A stretch of DNA of 32,307 nucleotides, from the NCBI RefSeq assembly GCF_040363165.1, contig NZ_BSRG01000020.1, positions 1 through 32,307 on the forward strand, read 5' to 3'. The position numbers were made by a program, and so were the translations under genes. How positions within the stretch are numbered: position 1 is the stretch's first letter; each line of letters opens with the position of its first letter. Below are positions 1 to 7,988 of this stretch, in pieces. The notes below the pieces were generated by a model. The model ran no database searches. It was not told the DNA's origin and saw only the letters and a list, made by a program, of their open reading frames with translations. Source of the stretch: Thermus sp. LT1-2-5. Lineage in GTDB: Bacteria > Deinococcota > Deinococci > Deinococcales > Thermaceae.

Positions 1-1
1 C

Positions 2-235
2 ATCGGGGTAGACCCCAAACACACGAGCCAGGATTGTCCGGCGTGCGGCCACAGGGAGAAGCGACCCTTGTGGGTCAGGGAGTACACCTGCCCCGCTTGT
101 GGGACTCCCCTGCACCGGGATGTGGCTGCCGCGCGGAACATCCTGGCTAAGGCCTGGGCTGGGCCTTCGGGGATGGATGCGGTTTTTCTGCCGCAACCTG
201 AACCGAGAAGCCCCGTTCTTCAGAACGGGGAGTAG
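2..235 (+). CDS. tnpB: RNA-guided endonuclease TnpB, C-terminal 77 residues (truncated by window edge)
   Basis: The reading frame is open from the first bases of the window and ends with TAG at 233-235. It corresponds to residues 313-389 of the complete TnpB at 23606-24775, with only a few differences. It shows the zinc finger (two CPxC pairs) and the RuvC-III segment HRDVAAARN with its catalytic Asp, so the visible part looks intact. The last codons form one arm of the right-end hairpin. The gene is co-oriented with the interrupted binding-protein gene and permease downstream, so read-through into them is possible. Confidence 0.93.
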   Translation: MGVDPKHTSQDCPACGHREKRPLWVREYTCPACGTPLHRDVAAARNILAKAWAGPSGMDAVFLPQPEPRSPVLQNGE

Positions 236-259
236 TCACGCTCTACGTGCGAAACATCC
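100..259 (+). ncRNA. Predicted omega/reRNA of TnpB copy 1, with guide reading into the broken gene
   Basis: In characterised TnpB systems the guide RNA is made from the 3' part of tnpB plus the right end, and the guide is the flanking host DNA just beyond that end. By position the guide here would start at 240, inside the solute-binding-protein gene, and cover about 240-259. The 5' boundary is only a rough guess. Evidence is positional analogy plus the conserved hairpin; no transcript is seen. Confidence 0.35.
211..230 (+). repeat. Right-end hairpin of TnpB element copy 1
   Basis: This is a perfect inverted repeat with 9-bp arms CCCCGTTCT and AGAACGGGG around a 2-nt TC loop, 9 bp inside the right end. 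It overlaps the last codons of tnpB. In IS200/IS605 elements such subterminal hairpins are recognised by the Y1 transposase, and in TnpB systems they are also part of the guide RNA. Confidence 0.85.
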
Positions 260-810
260 GCCAGGGGGCGCAGAAAGGAGCGCTGAACGCCAACCTGGAC
301 GACACCTTCCGGGTGATGTGCCAGGGGGGAGCCTTCAGCATGATCACCTACTGGTGGATGCTCCCCCAGCTGGATGACGCCAAGCAATGTCCCAAGGTAG
401 CGGGGAAGGTGGCCCTGGCCCCGGTGCCGGGCGGAGCGGGGGTGAACGGGGGTTGGGGCTGGGCCATCCCTAAGAACAGCCGGAACAAGGAGGCGGCTTG
501 GAAGTTTATCAGTTGGGTAGAATCCAGGGAAATCGTGAAGCGCCGCGCCCTGGCGGGCCACGCCCCCACCCGTAAGGACGCCTTCCAAGACCCCGAGGTG
601 CTCCGCAAGTACCCCTACTACAAGGAGGCGGAGAAGATCATCGCCGGGGCTAAGAAGGTGCCGATCTTCGCCTACACCGCGGAGATGGAGGACGTGGTGG
701 GGCGGGAGATCAGCCTGGCCGCCGCGGGGCAGAAGGGGGTAAAGCAGGCTCTCCAGGACGCCGCCAAGGGTCTAGAGGGCCTTCTGCGGAAGGCGGGGCT
801 TCTGCGGTGA
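240..810 (+). pseudogene. ABC-transporter solute-binding protein (family 1, sugar type), 3' fragment cut by IS
   Basis: The frame resumes directly after the TnpB element and runs about 190 codons to TGA at 808-810. The fragment resembles the C-terminal lobe of family-1 carbohydrate-binding proteins, with the typical segment GGWGWAIPKNSRNKEAAWKFI (near 460-520) and a tail of helices. The signal peptide and N-terminal lobe are missing, so no functional binding protein can be made from this piece. If the target was TTAC, as at copy 2, the broken codon would be ACG and the frame passes through cleanly. A GTG at 247 could start an N-truncated product, but this is unlikely to be meaningful. The stop overlaps the GTG of the next permease gene. 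Confidence 0.85.
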
Positions 811-1655
811 GGGCAATGGGGGAGCGGTGGACAGCCCGCCTCCTCGCCCTCCCTGGACTTATCGTCCTGGGGGCGGTGGTGGGCTTCCCCCTCCTCTACG
901 CCCTTGCCCTCTCCTTCACGGGGTACACCTTCCTCCGGCCGGAACTCTCCCCCCAGGGGCTCGCCCGGTACCGGGAGGCTCTCCAGGACCCCTACTTTCT
1001 CCACGCCCTAGGGCTCACCGTGGTGTACGTGGCCCTCACCGTCGGCCTCAGCCTGGTCCTGGGGCTTCTCCTGGCCGTGCTCCTGCACCAAAACGTTCCC
1101 CTAAGGGGGTTCCACTACTTTGCCGTGAGCCTTCCCATGCTCATCGCCCCCGTGGGCGTGGGGCTCATCTGGAAGATGATCCTCCACCCCGAGCTGGGCA
1201 TCCTGGCCTACCTCGTTGGGGGGGTGGACTTCTTCGGCGATCCCCGGTACGCCCTCCTCTCCCTCGCCCTGGTGGACGTGTGGCAACAGGTTTCCTTCGT
1301 TGCCTTGGTCCTCCTGGCGGGCCTGAGAAGCCTGCCGCGGGAGCCCGTGGAGGCGGCCTACGTGGACGGGGCCACCCCTTGGCAGGCCTTCCTTCGCGTG
1401 ACCTTGCCCCTCCTCCGTCCCGTCCTTCTGGCCCTCTTGGTCTTGCAGACCCTGGTGGAGGTGCGCACCTACGACCTGGTCTACGTCCTCACCCGCGGGG
1501 GGCCGGGCTCGGCCACGGACCTGGTGAGCTACTACATCTACCGCGAAGCCTTTTTGGGCCTAGACCTTTCCGGGACCAGCGCCATGGGGTACCTGCTCCT
1601 CATCCTCTCCCTGGTATGGGTGGTGGCCTACTACCGTGTTCTGACCCGGAGCTGA
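807..1655 (+). CDS. ABC sugar-transporter permease, MalF/UgpA type
   Basis: A 282-residue inner-membrane protein with about six hydrophobic segments. The EAA loop that docks on the ATPase is visible (EPVEAAYVDGATPWQAF, then LPLLRP), and the C-terminal GGPGSATDLVSYYIYREAF segment is typical of MalF/UgpA-class subunits. The GTG start overlaps the stop of the binding-protein fragment; ATG at 816 is an alternative start. MalF-class permeases normally pair with a MalG-class partner encoded next door, but here an ATPase gene follows after 25 bp. With its binding-protein gene cut by an IS, the transporter is probably not working in this strain, unless partners are encoded elsewhere. The family is clear; the substrate is unknown. 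Confidence 0.9.
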   Translation: MRAMGERWTARLLALPGLIVLGAVVGFPLLYALALSFTGYTFLRPELSPQGLARYREALQDPYFLHALGLTVVYVALTVGLSLVLGLLLAVLLHQNVPLRGFHYFAVSLPMLIAPVGVGLIWKMILHPELGILAYLVGGVDFFGDPRYALLSLALVDVWQQVSFVALVLLAGLRSLPREPVEAAYVDGATPWQAFLRVTLPLLRPVLLALLVLQTLVEVRTYDLVYVLTRGGPGSATDLVSYYIYREAFLGLDLSGTSAMGYLLLILSLVWVVAYYRVLTRS

Positions 1656-1680
1656 CAGGGAAACGGGAGATTGATGGGCG

Positions 1681-2691
1681 GTGGTGGAGCTGATCGGGGT
1701 GCACAAGCGGTACGGGCGGGTGGTGGCGGTGGATGGGGTGAACCTCGCCGTGCGGGAGGGTGAGTTTTTCACCCTTCTTGGACCTTCGGGGTGCGGCAAG
1801 ACCACCACCTTGCGCCTGGTGGCGGGTTTCGAAACGCCGGACCAGGGGGAGGTGCGCATTGCGGAAAGGAACGTCAACCGCCTCCCGCCCGAGCAACGCC
1901 CCATCGGCATGGTATTCCAGAACTACGCCCTTTTCCCCAACATGACGGTCTACGGCAACGTGGCCTTCCCCTTGCGCCTTCGGCGTCTACCCGAGCGGGC
2001 GGTGCGGGAAAGGGTGGGGCAACTGTTGGAGATGGTCCACCTCGTGGGCCTCGAGGGACGCTACCCGCGAGAGCTTTCCGGGGGGCAGCAACAACGGGTG
2101 GCCCTGGCCCGGGCCTTGGCGCGGGAGCCCAAGGTGCTCCTCTTGGACGAACCCCTCTCCGCCCTGGACGCCAAAATCCGGGAGGAGCTTAGGGGGGAGC
2201 TCAAGCGGCTCCAGCGGGAAACGGGTCTCACCGCCCTGTACGTGACCCACGACCAGGAGGAGGCCTTGGCCCTCTCCGATCGCATCGCCGTGATGCGGGA
2301 GGGGCGGGTGGAGCAACTGGGCACCCCCCGGGAGATCTACGAAAGGCCCGCCAACGCCTTCGTGGCCCGTTTTGTGGGCGCCGGGACCCTGGTGCCGGGG
2401 GAGGCCCGGGACGGTCGTTTCCACCGGGATCGGCCCTGGCCGGTACGGGTGGAGGGGGAGGGCAAGGGCTACCTGCTCCTCCGCCCCGAGCATTTGCGCC
2501 CCCACCCGGAGGGCTTCCTGGAGGGCCGGGTGGTCCTCGCCACGTACCTGGGGAGCCTGGTGCGCCTCGAGGTGGAGGCGGAGGGGCTTGCCCTCAAGGT
2601 GGACGTGAACCCCCTGGAGGCGACCCGGCTGGGGGAAAGGCTTCGCCTAGCCCTCCCCGAGGCGGCCCCCTTTGTCAAGGAGGCAGGATGA
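1681..2691 (+). CDS. ABC-transporter ATP-binding protein (PotA/FbpC/MalK class, with TOBE domain)
   Basis: A 336-residue cytoplasmic ATPase that powers import. All motifs are present: Walker A GPSGCGKTT (34-42), Q-loop Q80, signature LSGGQ (132-136), Walker B LLLDE (153-157) and switch H190 in YVTHDQ. Residues after about 235 form a TOBE-type regulatory tail. The phrase HDQEEALALSDRI is more like the PotA/FbpC side of the family than classic MalK. It starts at GTG 1681 (second GTG at 1684) and overlaps the next gene by 4 bp (ATGA). By position it most likely serves the binding protein and two permeases at 3497-6193, and could also serve the MalF-like permease upstream. Confidence 0.93.
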   Translation: MVELIGVHKRYGRVVAVDGVNLAVREGEFFTLLGPSGCGKTTTLRLVAGFETPDQGEVRIAERNVNRLPPEQRPIGMVFQNYALFPNMTVYGNVAFPLRLRRLPERAVRERVGQLLEMVHLVGLEGRYPRELSGGQQQRVALARALAREPKVLLLDEPLSALDAKIREELRGELKRLQRETGLTALYVTHDQEEALALSDRIAVMREGRVEQLGTPREIYERPANAFVARFVGAGTLVPGEARDGRFHRDRPWPVRVEGEGKGYLLLRPEHLRPHPEGFLEGRVVLATYLGSLVRLEVEAEGLALKVDVNPLEATRLGERLRLALPEAAPFVKEAG

Positions 2692-3500
2692 CCCTCGGTT
2701 TTCGTCCTCCCAAGGAGCGGGAAGGGTTTTTGGCCTACGCCCGGGCTTTGGCGGGTCGGTACGCATTCCTAGAGGTCCCGGGCTCGGCGGGAGAAGACCT
2801 GATGGAGGCGGCCTTGGAGGCGCGGGCCATGGGTTTTTCCCTCACCTACCACGCCCGCTATCTGGACCTCTACCCTGGCTCGGCGGTCCCCGAGATTCGC
2901 CAGGCCTCCCTGCGCCTTTTGCGGGAGGACCTGGAGCGGGCGGCCCGGATGGGAGCGGTGCTGGTGAACGTTCACGCCGGGAACATCCCTTGGACGGACT
3001 ACCCGCCCCCTGGCCTTTCCGAGGCCCACGAGGCCCTGCGGGCCCAGGAGGCCCGCCTGCGGCGGGAGTACCTGGAGCGGGCCCGGGAGGGGCTGGCCCG
3101 CTTGGCCGAGCAGGCGCTGGACCTTGGGCTTCGCCTCACCCTAGAGAACCTGCCGGCGCCCCAGGAGGTGCCGCGCACGCCGGAGGAGATGGCGTTTTTC
3201 CTCGAGGTGCCCCATTTGGAGTTCTGCCTGGACCTGGGGCACGCCCGCATGGCGGGGCAGGACCCGAAGGCCTTCCTCGCCCTTCTGGGCCGCCGCCTGA
3301 CCCACGTCCACGCCCACAGCAACGACGGGCGCTACGACCTCCACTTGCCCCCCCTTCCGGAGGACCTCCGGCCCTTCGCCTCTTCCCCCTGCACGGTGCT
3401 GGTGGAGCTTCCTCCCCGGAGCGTGGACGAGTACCTGGAGGTGCGCAGAGGCTTGGCCTCAACGGGGGTTCTCCCCGAGGCGAAAGGAGGTACACCATGA
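2688..3500 (+). CDS. Sugar phosphate isomerase/epimerase-like TIM-barrel protein (AP-endonuclease 2 fold)
   Basis: A 270-residue soluble protein of the xylose-isomerase-like TIM-barrel superfamily. Metal-binding positions expected for the fold are visible: H55, H96 in VHAGN, E153 in LEN, D182 and H185 in LDLGHA, H206/H208/H210 in HVHAHSNDG, and E240. Members include sugar epimerases, isomerases, inosose dehydratases and endonuclease IV; the lack of other DNA-repair signs and the transporter context favour a sugar or polyol substrate. The start overlaps the ATPase stop (ATGA), and its own stop overlaps the next ATG. Translational coupling implies a role linked to the imported compound. The exact reaction cannot be read from sequence. 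Confidence 0.82.
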   Translation: MTLGFRPPKEREGFLAYARALAGRYAFLEVPGSAGEDLMEAALEARAMGFSLTYHARYLDLYPGSAVPEIRQASLRLLREDLERAARMGAVLVNVHAGNIPWTDYPPPGLSEAHEALRAQEARLRREYLERAREGLARLAEQALDLGLRLTLENLPAPQEVPRTPEEMAFFLEVPHLEFCLDLGHARMAGQDPKAFLALLGRRLTHVHAHSNDGRYDLHLPPLPEDLRPFASSPCTVLVELPPRSVDEYLEVRRGLASTGVLPEAKGGTP

Positions 3501-4606
3501 AGCGGTACACGGTTTGGATGGCCTTTGGGTTGGCGGGAATACTCCTTCTGGCTGTCGGCCTGCGGGGCTTTTCCGCCTGGGCCCAGGCCGGGGCGCAGCT
3601 TCCGCCGGAGCTGAACAACGCCTACATCCGCGACCTGGCCCAAAAGGCCCGGGCGGAGGGGGGCGTGATCAACAGCTACGGCATGCCCAACGACTGGGCC
3701 AACTACGGCGGCATTTACGCCGAGTTCCAGCGCCTCTTCGGCATCCGCCAGCAGGACATCGACATGGGAAGCGCCGTGGTCCTGGCCCGCATGCGGGAGG
3801 AAAAGGCGTCCAAGAACGACGTGGCCGACCTCAAACCCGCCTTCGCCATGACCCTGGCTGAGGAGGGGCTGACCCTGCCCTACCGGGTTACCGCCTGGGC
3901 CTCCTTACCCTCTGACCAGCGGGGGGAGGGCAAGGACGGCTCCACCTGGTACGCGGGATACAAGGGGACCCTGGGCTGGATCGTGAACACCCGCCTGGTG
4001 AAGAAGGTGCCCAGGACCTGGAGGGAGTTGGCGAACCCCGAGTACAAGGGGCTTATCCAGTACCTGGACCCCCGGGCCACGGGGACCGGCGTGGCCACCA
4101 TCATGAGCGCCGCCTACGCCCTAACGGGCGACCCCTACAACTACAAGGCGGGGGTGGACTTCTTCGCCAGGCTCCATAGCCTGGGGGTGATCGGGGCCGT
4201 GGAGCCCAAGGTGACCACCGCCAAGTTCGAGCGGGGGGAGGTGGGCATCCTCATCAACTACGACTACAACCTCTTGGCTTGGAAGGAACGCTTCCCCTTC
4301 CCCACGGAGGTGGTCATTCCCCAGGACGGGACTCTGGCCAACGGTGGGGGCATCGTGGCCGCCCGCAACGCGCCCCACCCCAACACGGCTAAGCTCTTCC
4401 TGGAGTTCATCTTCTCCAAGTACGGTCAGAGCCTCTTTGCCCAGGCTTTTGTGACGCCCATCCGCACCGACGTGGAGCTGCCCAAGGAGATCGCCGCCAA
4501 GTTCCCGCCCAAGAGCGCCTACGCCAAGGTGCGCTTTGTGGACTACAAGAAGGAGGAGGCTATTTCCGAGGCGCTCCAAAAGTACTACGGGGAGACGATC
4601 CGTTAG
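3497..4606 (+). CDS. ABC-transporter solute-binding protein (SBP_bac_6/8-like, Fbp/Pot type)
   Basis: A 369-residue exported protein. An N-terminal Sec signal (MKRYTV, hydrophobic core, then SAWAQA) precedes the binding domain. The mature part has the pattern of periplasmic proteins related to iron, polyamine and phosphonate binding proteins: GGVINSYGMPNDW near the start, a hinge around TLGWIVNTRLVKKVPRTWREL, GLIQYLDPRATGTG, and FERGEVGILINYDYN. A strong ribosome site AAAGGAGG (3483-3490) fixes ATG 3497, which overlaps the upstream stop. The family differs from the family-1 sugar binder broken at 240-810, so two unlike transport systems are joined in this operon. The ligand is unknown. Confidence 0.88.
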   Translation: MKRYTVWMAFGLAGILLLAVGLRGFSAWAQAGAQLPPELNNAYIRDLAQKARAEGGVINSYGMPNDWANYGGIYAEFQRLFGIRQQDIDMGSAVVLARMREEKASKNDVADLKPAFAMTLAEEGLTLPYRVTAWASLPSDQRGEGKDGSTWYAGYKGTLGWIVNTRLVKKVPRTWRELANPEYKGLIQYLDPRATGTGVATIMSAAYALTGDPYNYKAGVDFFARLHSLGVIGAVEPKVTTAKFERGEVGILINYDYNLLAWKERFPFPTEVVIPQDGTLANGGGIVAARNAPHPNTAKLFLEFIFSKYGQSLFAQAFVTPIRTDVELPKEIAAKFPPKSAYAKVRFVDYKKEEAISEALQKYYGETIR

Positions 4607-4622
4607 CTTGAAGGGGGCCCCG

Positions 4623-5429
4623 GTGCGCGGCGAGCGATTTCTCCTCCTTCCCGGCTTCCTCTTCCTCCTCCTCTTTTTCGGCTACCCCCTTTACGCCATC
4701 CTGGAGCGGAGCCTCGCCGCGCCCGAGGGCCTCACCTTAGCCCGCTACGCCCGGGCCCTCACCGCCCCCGCCTACCTCGAGGCTTGGCGCAACTCCTTAG
4801 CCTTCGCCGCCCTCTCCACCCTAGCCGCAGCCTTAGGGGGGGTCTTCGTGGCCTACTGGACCAGCAGGCTACCCCTTAGGGTCAAGGGGTTCCTCATGAG
4901 CCTCTACGCCATACCCGTTTCCTTGTCCGGGCTGGTGGTGGCCTTTGGGTTTATCGTCCTTTTGGGGCGGAACGGGGTGGTGAACCACTTGCTCGGCGCT
5001 TTGGGTCTTCCCCGGTTTGACCTCTACTCCTGGCCCGGGCTCTTCCTGGTCTTCCCCTTCTACAACATTCCCCTCTTCGCCCTGGCCCTTATGCCCCTCC
5101 TGGAGACCGTGGGCAAAGGCCTGATGGAGGCGGCCCGGGCCTCCGGGGCCACGCCCTTGCAGGCTTGGACCCGGGTGCTCCTGCCCGCCCTCATGCCGGG
5201 GATCCTGGCGGGGGCGAGCGTTGTCTTCGCCGGGATGATGGGGGCCTTCGGCACCGCATTGGCCCTCACGGGCTTCGCCAAGAACCTGCTTTCCCTTCAG
5301 ATCTATAGCCTGGTGGCGGAGAGCGCCTTCGACCTGCCCCAGGCGGCGGCCCTGGCGGTGGTCCTCATGGCCAGCACCGGCCTTGGGCTCTACGCCTTGG
5401 CCCTATGGGAGCGGAGGTTCCGGCCATGA
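4623..5429 (+). CDS. ABC-transporter permease, first subunit (Pot/Fbp type)
   Basis: A 268-residue membrane protein with about six transmembrane segments. The EAA motif is at MEAARASGATPLQAWTRVLLP, the contact site for the ATPase. GTG 4623 is chosen because a purine-rich AAGGGGG lies about 7 nt upstream and the protein then begins VRGERFLLLPGF; TTG at 4608 is the main alternative. The gene lies 16 bp after the binding protein and overlaps the second permease by 4 bp (ATGA). It forms the translocation channel with that partner. Confidence 0.9.
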   Translation: MRGERFLLLPGFLFLLLFFGYPLYAILERSLAAPEGLTLARYARALTAPAYLEAWRNSLAFAALSTLAAALGGVFVAYWTSRLPLRVKGFLMSLYAIPVSLSGLVVAFGFIVLLGRNGVVNHLLGALGLPRFDLYSWPGLFLVFPFYNIPLFALALMPLLETVGKGLMEAARASGATPLQAWTRVLLPALMPGILAGASVVFAGMMGAFGTALALTGFAKNLLSLQIYSLVAESAFDLPQAAALAVVLMASTGLGLYALALWERRFRP

Positions 5430-6193
5430 GGGTGGTCGGCTGGGTCCTCTTTGGCTTTTTCCTCCTCTACCTTCTCCTTCCCATGCTGGCCCCCGTGGTC
5501 TACTCCTTCAGCCGCCTGTGGCTCGGGATCCTCCCCGAGGGGTTCACCCTGGAGGGGTATGCCCGGATCCTGCGCGACCCCAGGTACTGGGAAGCCGCCT
5601 CCCTGTCCCTGCGCATCGCCCTCCTGGCGGTGGTCCTCAACGTGGCGGTAGGGGTGCCCACGGCCTACGTGGTCCACCTGTGGCGGGGCCGGGTGGGGGA
5701 GAGCCTGGGGCGCCTCCTGCAGGTTCTCCCCCTCCTGGTACCCCCCTTGGTGGTGGGCCTTGGGTTTCTCCTGGCCTTTAACCGCCCGCCCCTGACCCTG
5801 TCCGGCACCCTTTGGATCGTGGTGTTCGGCCACGCCGCCTTAGGCTTTCCCTTTTTCTACCGCACCGTGTACGGGGGGCTAGCGGGCCTCGAGGTGCGCC
5901 TTCTCATGGAAGCGGCCCGGGCTTCGGGAGCCTCCCTCTGGCCCCGGCTACGCTTTGTCCTCCTACCCAACCTCTTTCCCGCCGTGCTCTCAGGGAGCCT
6001 GGTGGTCTTCGCCATCTCCATGGGGGAGTTCGAGGTAACCAGCATGGTGGCGGGCTTCGGCACCATCACCCTGCCCCTTCTCCTCTTCCAAAGCTTGCGG
6101 GAGGACTTCCGGACGGCTAGCGCCGTGGCCTCGTTTCTCCTTTACACCACCCTCCTGGCCCTGGCGGGACTCAGCCTGGCGCGCCGACGCTGA
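5426..6193 (+). CDS. ABC-transporter permease, second subunit (Pot/Fbp type)
   Basis: A 255-residue membrane protein, homologous in form to the preceding permease. It has about six transmembrane segments and the EAA loop MEAARASGASLWPRLRFVLLP. ATG 5426 is preceded by GGAGG (5413-5417) and overlaps the upstream stop, giving translational coupling. The operon ends here; the next gene runs convergently and its stop codon lies only 2 bp away, leaving no room for a separate terminator. Confidence 0.91.
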   Translation: MRVVGWVLFGFFLLYLLLPMLAPVVYSFSRLWLGILPEGFTLEGYARILRDPRYWEAASLSLRIALLAVVLNVAVGVPTAYVVHLWRGRVGESLGRLLQVLPLLVPPLVVGLGFLLAFNRPPLTLSGTLWIVVFGHAALGFPFFYRTVYGGLAGLEVRLLMEAARASGASLWPRLRFVLLPNLFPAVLSGSLVVFAISMGEFEVTSMVAGFGTITLPLLLFQSLREDFRTASAVASFLLYTTLLALAGLSLARRR

Positions 6194-6195
6194 GG

Positions 6196-7134
6196 CTACT
6201 CCCCACTATAGTCCCCCCACTCGTGCAGGAGCCCCGAAGGGCCCTCCCAATAGAGGTTGCCCGCATCGTCCTGGTGGGTGGGCTCCGGGGTTTCCCCCGA
6301 GAGGAGCTGGCTCCACTCCTCGGCCATCCAGGTGTTGAAGTTTTCCCCCTCGCGCCAGGTTTCCCAGAACTCGCTTCCTGAGGAAGTGGTGTCAGGAAGG
6401 CTCTCCAGGCCGGGGGTTTCCCAGCCCCCCACACCGTAGCCCTCCGGGGTGTCCGGCATGCTGGGCAGGGCTTGGCCTCCCCATCCGGGTTCGCCCCAAG
6501 AGCCGCTGCTGGGCGGGGCCGGGGATTGCCAAGGGCTTTGAGGGGCAGCTTGGGGGTTTTGGGGAGCGGGCAGGGGAAGGGCGGGGGCGGCCAAGGGGGC
6601 GAGGGCTTCCTGTAGGGGGCCCGCTAGCCCCGCTAGCTTCCCCGGCTCCGCGGTGAGGGTAATCTGGTACCCTTCCTGGCCCAGGGTGAAGGCGTAAACC
6701 AGGAATTCCAAAGGCCGCCCTTGGTAGCTCCCCCGAGCGCTAAAGGCCACCGCCTCCCCGCTTCCCACCCGCGTCCGGAAAAGCGCCCCTGGGGTGAAGC
6801 CTTGGAGCTCCTGGGCGTGGCGTAGCGCCACTACCTGGGCGTACTGGGGGGTGGAGAGGGGCTGGGGCAAGGGCTCGCGGAGCAGGGTGATGTTTTCCCG
6901 GAAGGTGTCCCCGCGCCCTTCCAAGGGGCTCAGAAGGGCCCATCCCCCAGGGATTTCCTTCGCTTCCCAGCCTCGAGGCACCCCTAGCCGCACCTGCCCC
7001 ACCTGCACCTCTTTCGGCTCCTCTGGCAGGAAACGACCCAAGAGGCCGAGGACGAACCCCGCAATCAAGAGGGCGAGGAGCCAGTCACGGCCCCTTCTAG
7101 GCCACAAAACCTGCACTTTAACCTTTTCCTTCAC
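6196..7134 (-). CDS. Membrane-anchored protein with PsbP/DcrB-like domain and Pro-rich tail, function unknown
   Basis: A 312-residue protein. GTG 7134 is chosen because AAGGAGG stands 5-6 nt upstream; an in-frame upstream start would lack a ribosome site. One transmembrane helix (about 17-33, DWLLALLIAGFVLGLL) is followed by a globular domain that begins VRLGVPRGWEAKEIPGGWALLSP and ends QITLTAEPGKLAGLAGPLQ, a pattern like the PsbP/DcrB (DUF1795) fold. A long Pro/Ser/Gly-rich, acidic tail follows. The 5' end overlaps the preceding gene by 17 bp, so it is the last gene of the minus-strand block. The domain layout parallels the secreted protein at 9340-10521. No function is assigned. Confidence 0.78.
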   Translation of the reverse strand: MKEKVKVQVLWPRRGRDWLLALLIAGFVLGLLGRFLPEEPKEVQVGQVRLGVPRGWEAKEIPGGWALLSPLEGRGDTFRENITLLREPLPQPLSTPQYAQVVALRHAQELQGFTPGALFRTRVGSGEAVAFSARGSYQGRPLEFLVYAFTLGQEGYQITLTAEPGKLAGLAGPLQEALAPLAAPALPLPAPQNPQAAPQSPWQSPAPPSSGSWGEPGWGGQALPSMPDTPEGYGVGGWETPGLESLPDTTSSGSEFWETWREGENFNTWMAEEWSQLLSGETPEPTHQDDAGNLYWEGPSGLLHEWGDYSGE

Positions 7135-7981
7135 GAGGTCCTCCTTCCCGCAAAGGGTTGTACGCCACCACCCAGCCCGGCCGCCCCCGCCCCACATTGA
7201 AGTGAATGAGGAAGACCCCCCCCGCCACCAGGAGCCCGAGGAACCCCAGGCCTAGGAACAGGACCAGGGGCCAAGGGTCCAGGGCCACGTTCTCTTCCTC
7301 CAGACGGGATAGGCCCTCGAGGGCGAGGCGGTAAGCGCCAAGGAAGCCCACTCCCAGCAAGCCCAAGCCCAGCCAGAGCCAGGCCCAGGCCTGTCGGTAG
7401 CGCCTTCGGGCCTCCGCCCACCCCGCCAAGACTTCCTCCGGTGGGTGGAGGAGGCCGTTGAGCCAAGCGGGCCCCGTGGCGGTGGTGAGGTACTGGAGGA
7501 GGCCGGGGTGGTCCCGCCAGAAGAGGCCCAGGTGGGCGAGGAGCCGATCCCAACCGGGGAGGTCTAAAGGCAAGGGCAGGTGGGCTTCCCGAAAGCGAAG
7601 GCGAAAGAGAGGGCCTCCCTGCCATGGGGGGGCCAGGTGGAGGCGGTAGCGTTGAAGCCCGGTGGGCCGGGTCTCGAGCCAGGTCCAGGGGCCCAAAGGC
7701 CCCTCTACCCCTTGGAAGGCTTCCTTGGGATAAAGGGCTCTCCTCACCCGCACGCCCTCGGGCACCAACTCCAGAGAGAGGCCTGCCCGCTTCAGGGGTT
7801 CCCAGGCGGTGCGCAGGAGGTAAAACCCTCCCAAGACCACCCCTGCCAGGGACAGGAGGCTGAGAAAGCCCCCGCCAACGAGGGCGAGCCAGAGGAGGAA
7901 GAGAAGGCCGAGGCTTCCCCCAAGGAGGCGCAGGCGGGCTGCCTGAACTTGCCACGTATGGTAGGTAAGCCTTTCGCCCAC
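7118..7981 (-). CDS. Multi-pass membrane protein of unknown function (paralog of 12099-12860)
   Basis: A 287-residue protein starting at GTG 7981 with AAGGTGAGG upstream. Two hydrophobic segments lie near the N-terminus (about 18-55) and two near the C-terminus (about 198-258), with a soluble middle. The middle holds a signature shared with the protein at 12099-12860: PLPLDLPGWD, LLAHLGL, HPGL, WLNGLL, PPEEVL and ARRRYR. By eye about 45 of 62 aligned residues are identical there. I know no named family for it. The topology suggests a cytoplasmic or external central domain held by two hairpins. Confidence 0.8.
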   Translation of the reverse strand: MGERLTYHTWQVQAARLRLLGGSLGLLFLLWLALVGGGFLSLLSLAGVVLGGFYLLRTAWEPLKRAGLSLELVPEGVRVRRALYPKEAFQGVEGPLGPWTWLETRPTGLQRYRLHLAPPWQGGPLFRLRFREAHLPLPLDLPGWDRLLAHLGLFWRDHPGLLQYLTTATGPAWLNGLLHPPEEVLAGWAEARRRYRQAWAWLWLGLGLLGVGFLGAYRLALEGLSRLEEENVALDPWPLVLFLGLGFLGLLVAGGVFLIHFNVGRGRPGWVVAYNPLREGGPREGKG

Positions 7982-7988
7982 GGTACCC

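Larger units (their letters stand above)
1..239 (+). mobile_element. IS200/IS605-superfamily TnpB element, copy 1 (3' part only)
   Basis: This is the last 239 bp of an element nearly identical to the complete copy at 23602-24901. It holds the 3' end of tnpB, a 20-nt terminal hairpin overlapping the stop codon, and the right end AGTAGTCAC. Sequence shared with copy 2 stops at position 239, after TCAC; from 240 the DNA codes for an unrelated solute-binding protein. The left end lies outside the window. The boundary is set by comparison with copies 2 and 3, which diverge at the same TCAC. Confidence 0.9.

Noticed and set aside
99-377. Open frame spanning the IS right end and the binding-protein fragment
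   Set aside because: It starts inside tnpB and crosses the element border in a different frame from both real coding parts.
2672-3496. Upstream extension of the second solute-binding protein frame through the isomerase gene
   Set aside because: The extension is low-complexity Gly/Pro/Arg; the signal peptide and strong ribosome site place the start at 3497.
7131-7955. 274-codon minus-strand open frame within the membrane-protein gene
   Set aside because: Pro/Arg-rich shadow; the other frame has transmembrane segments and a paralog.
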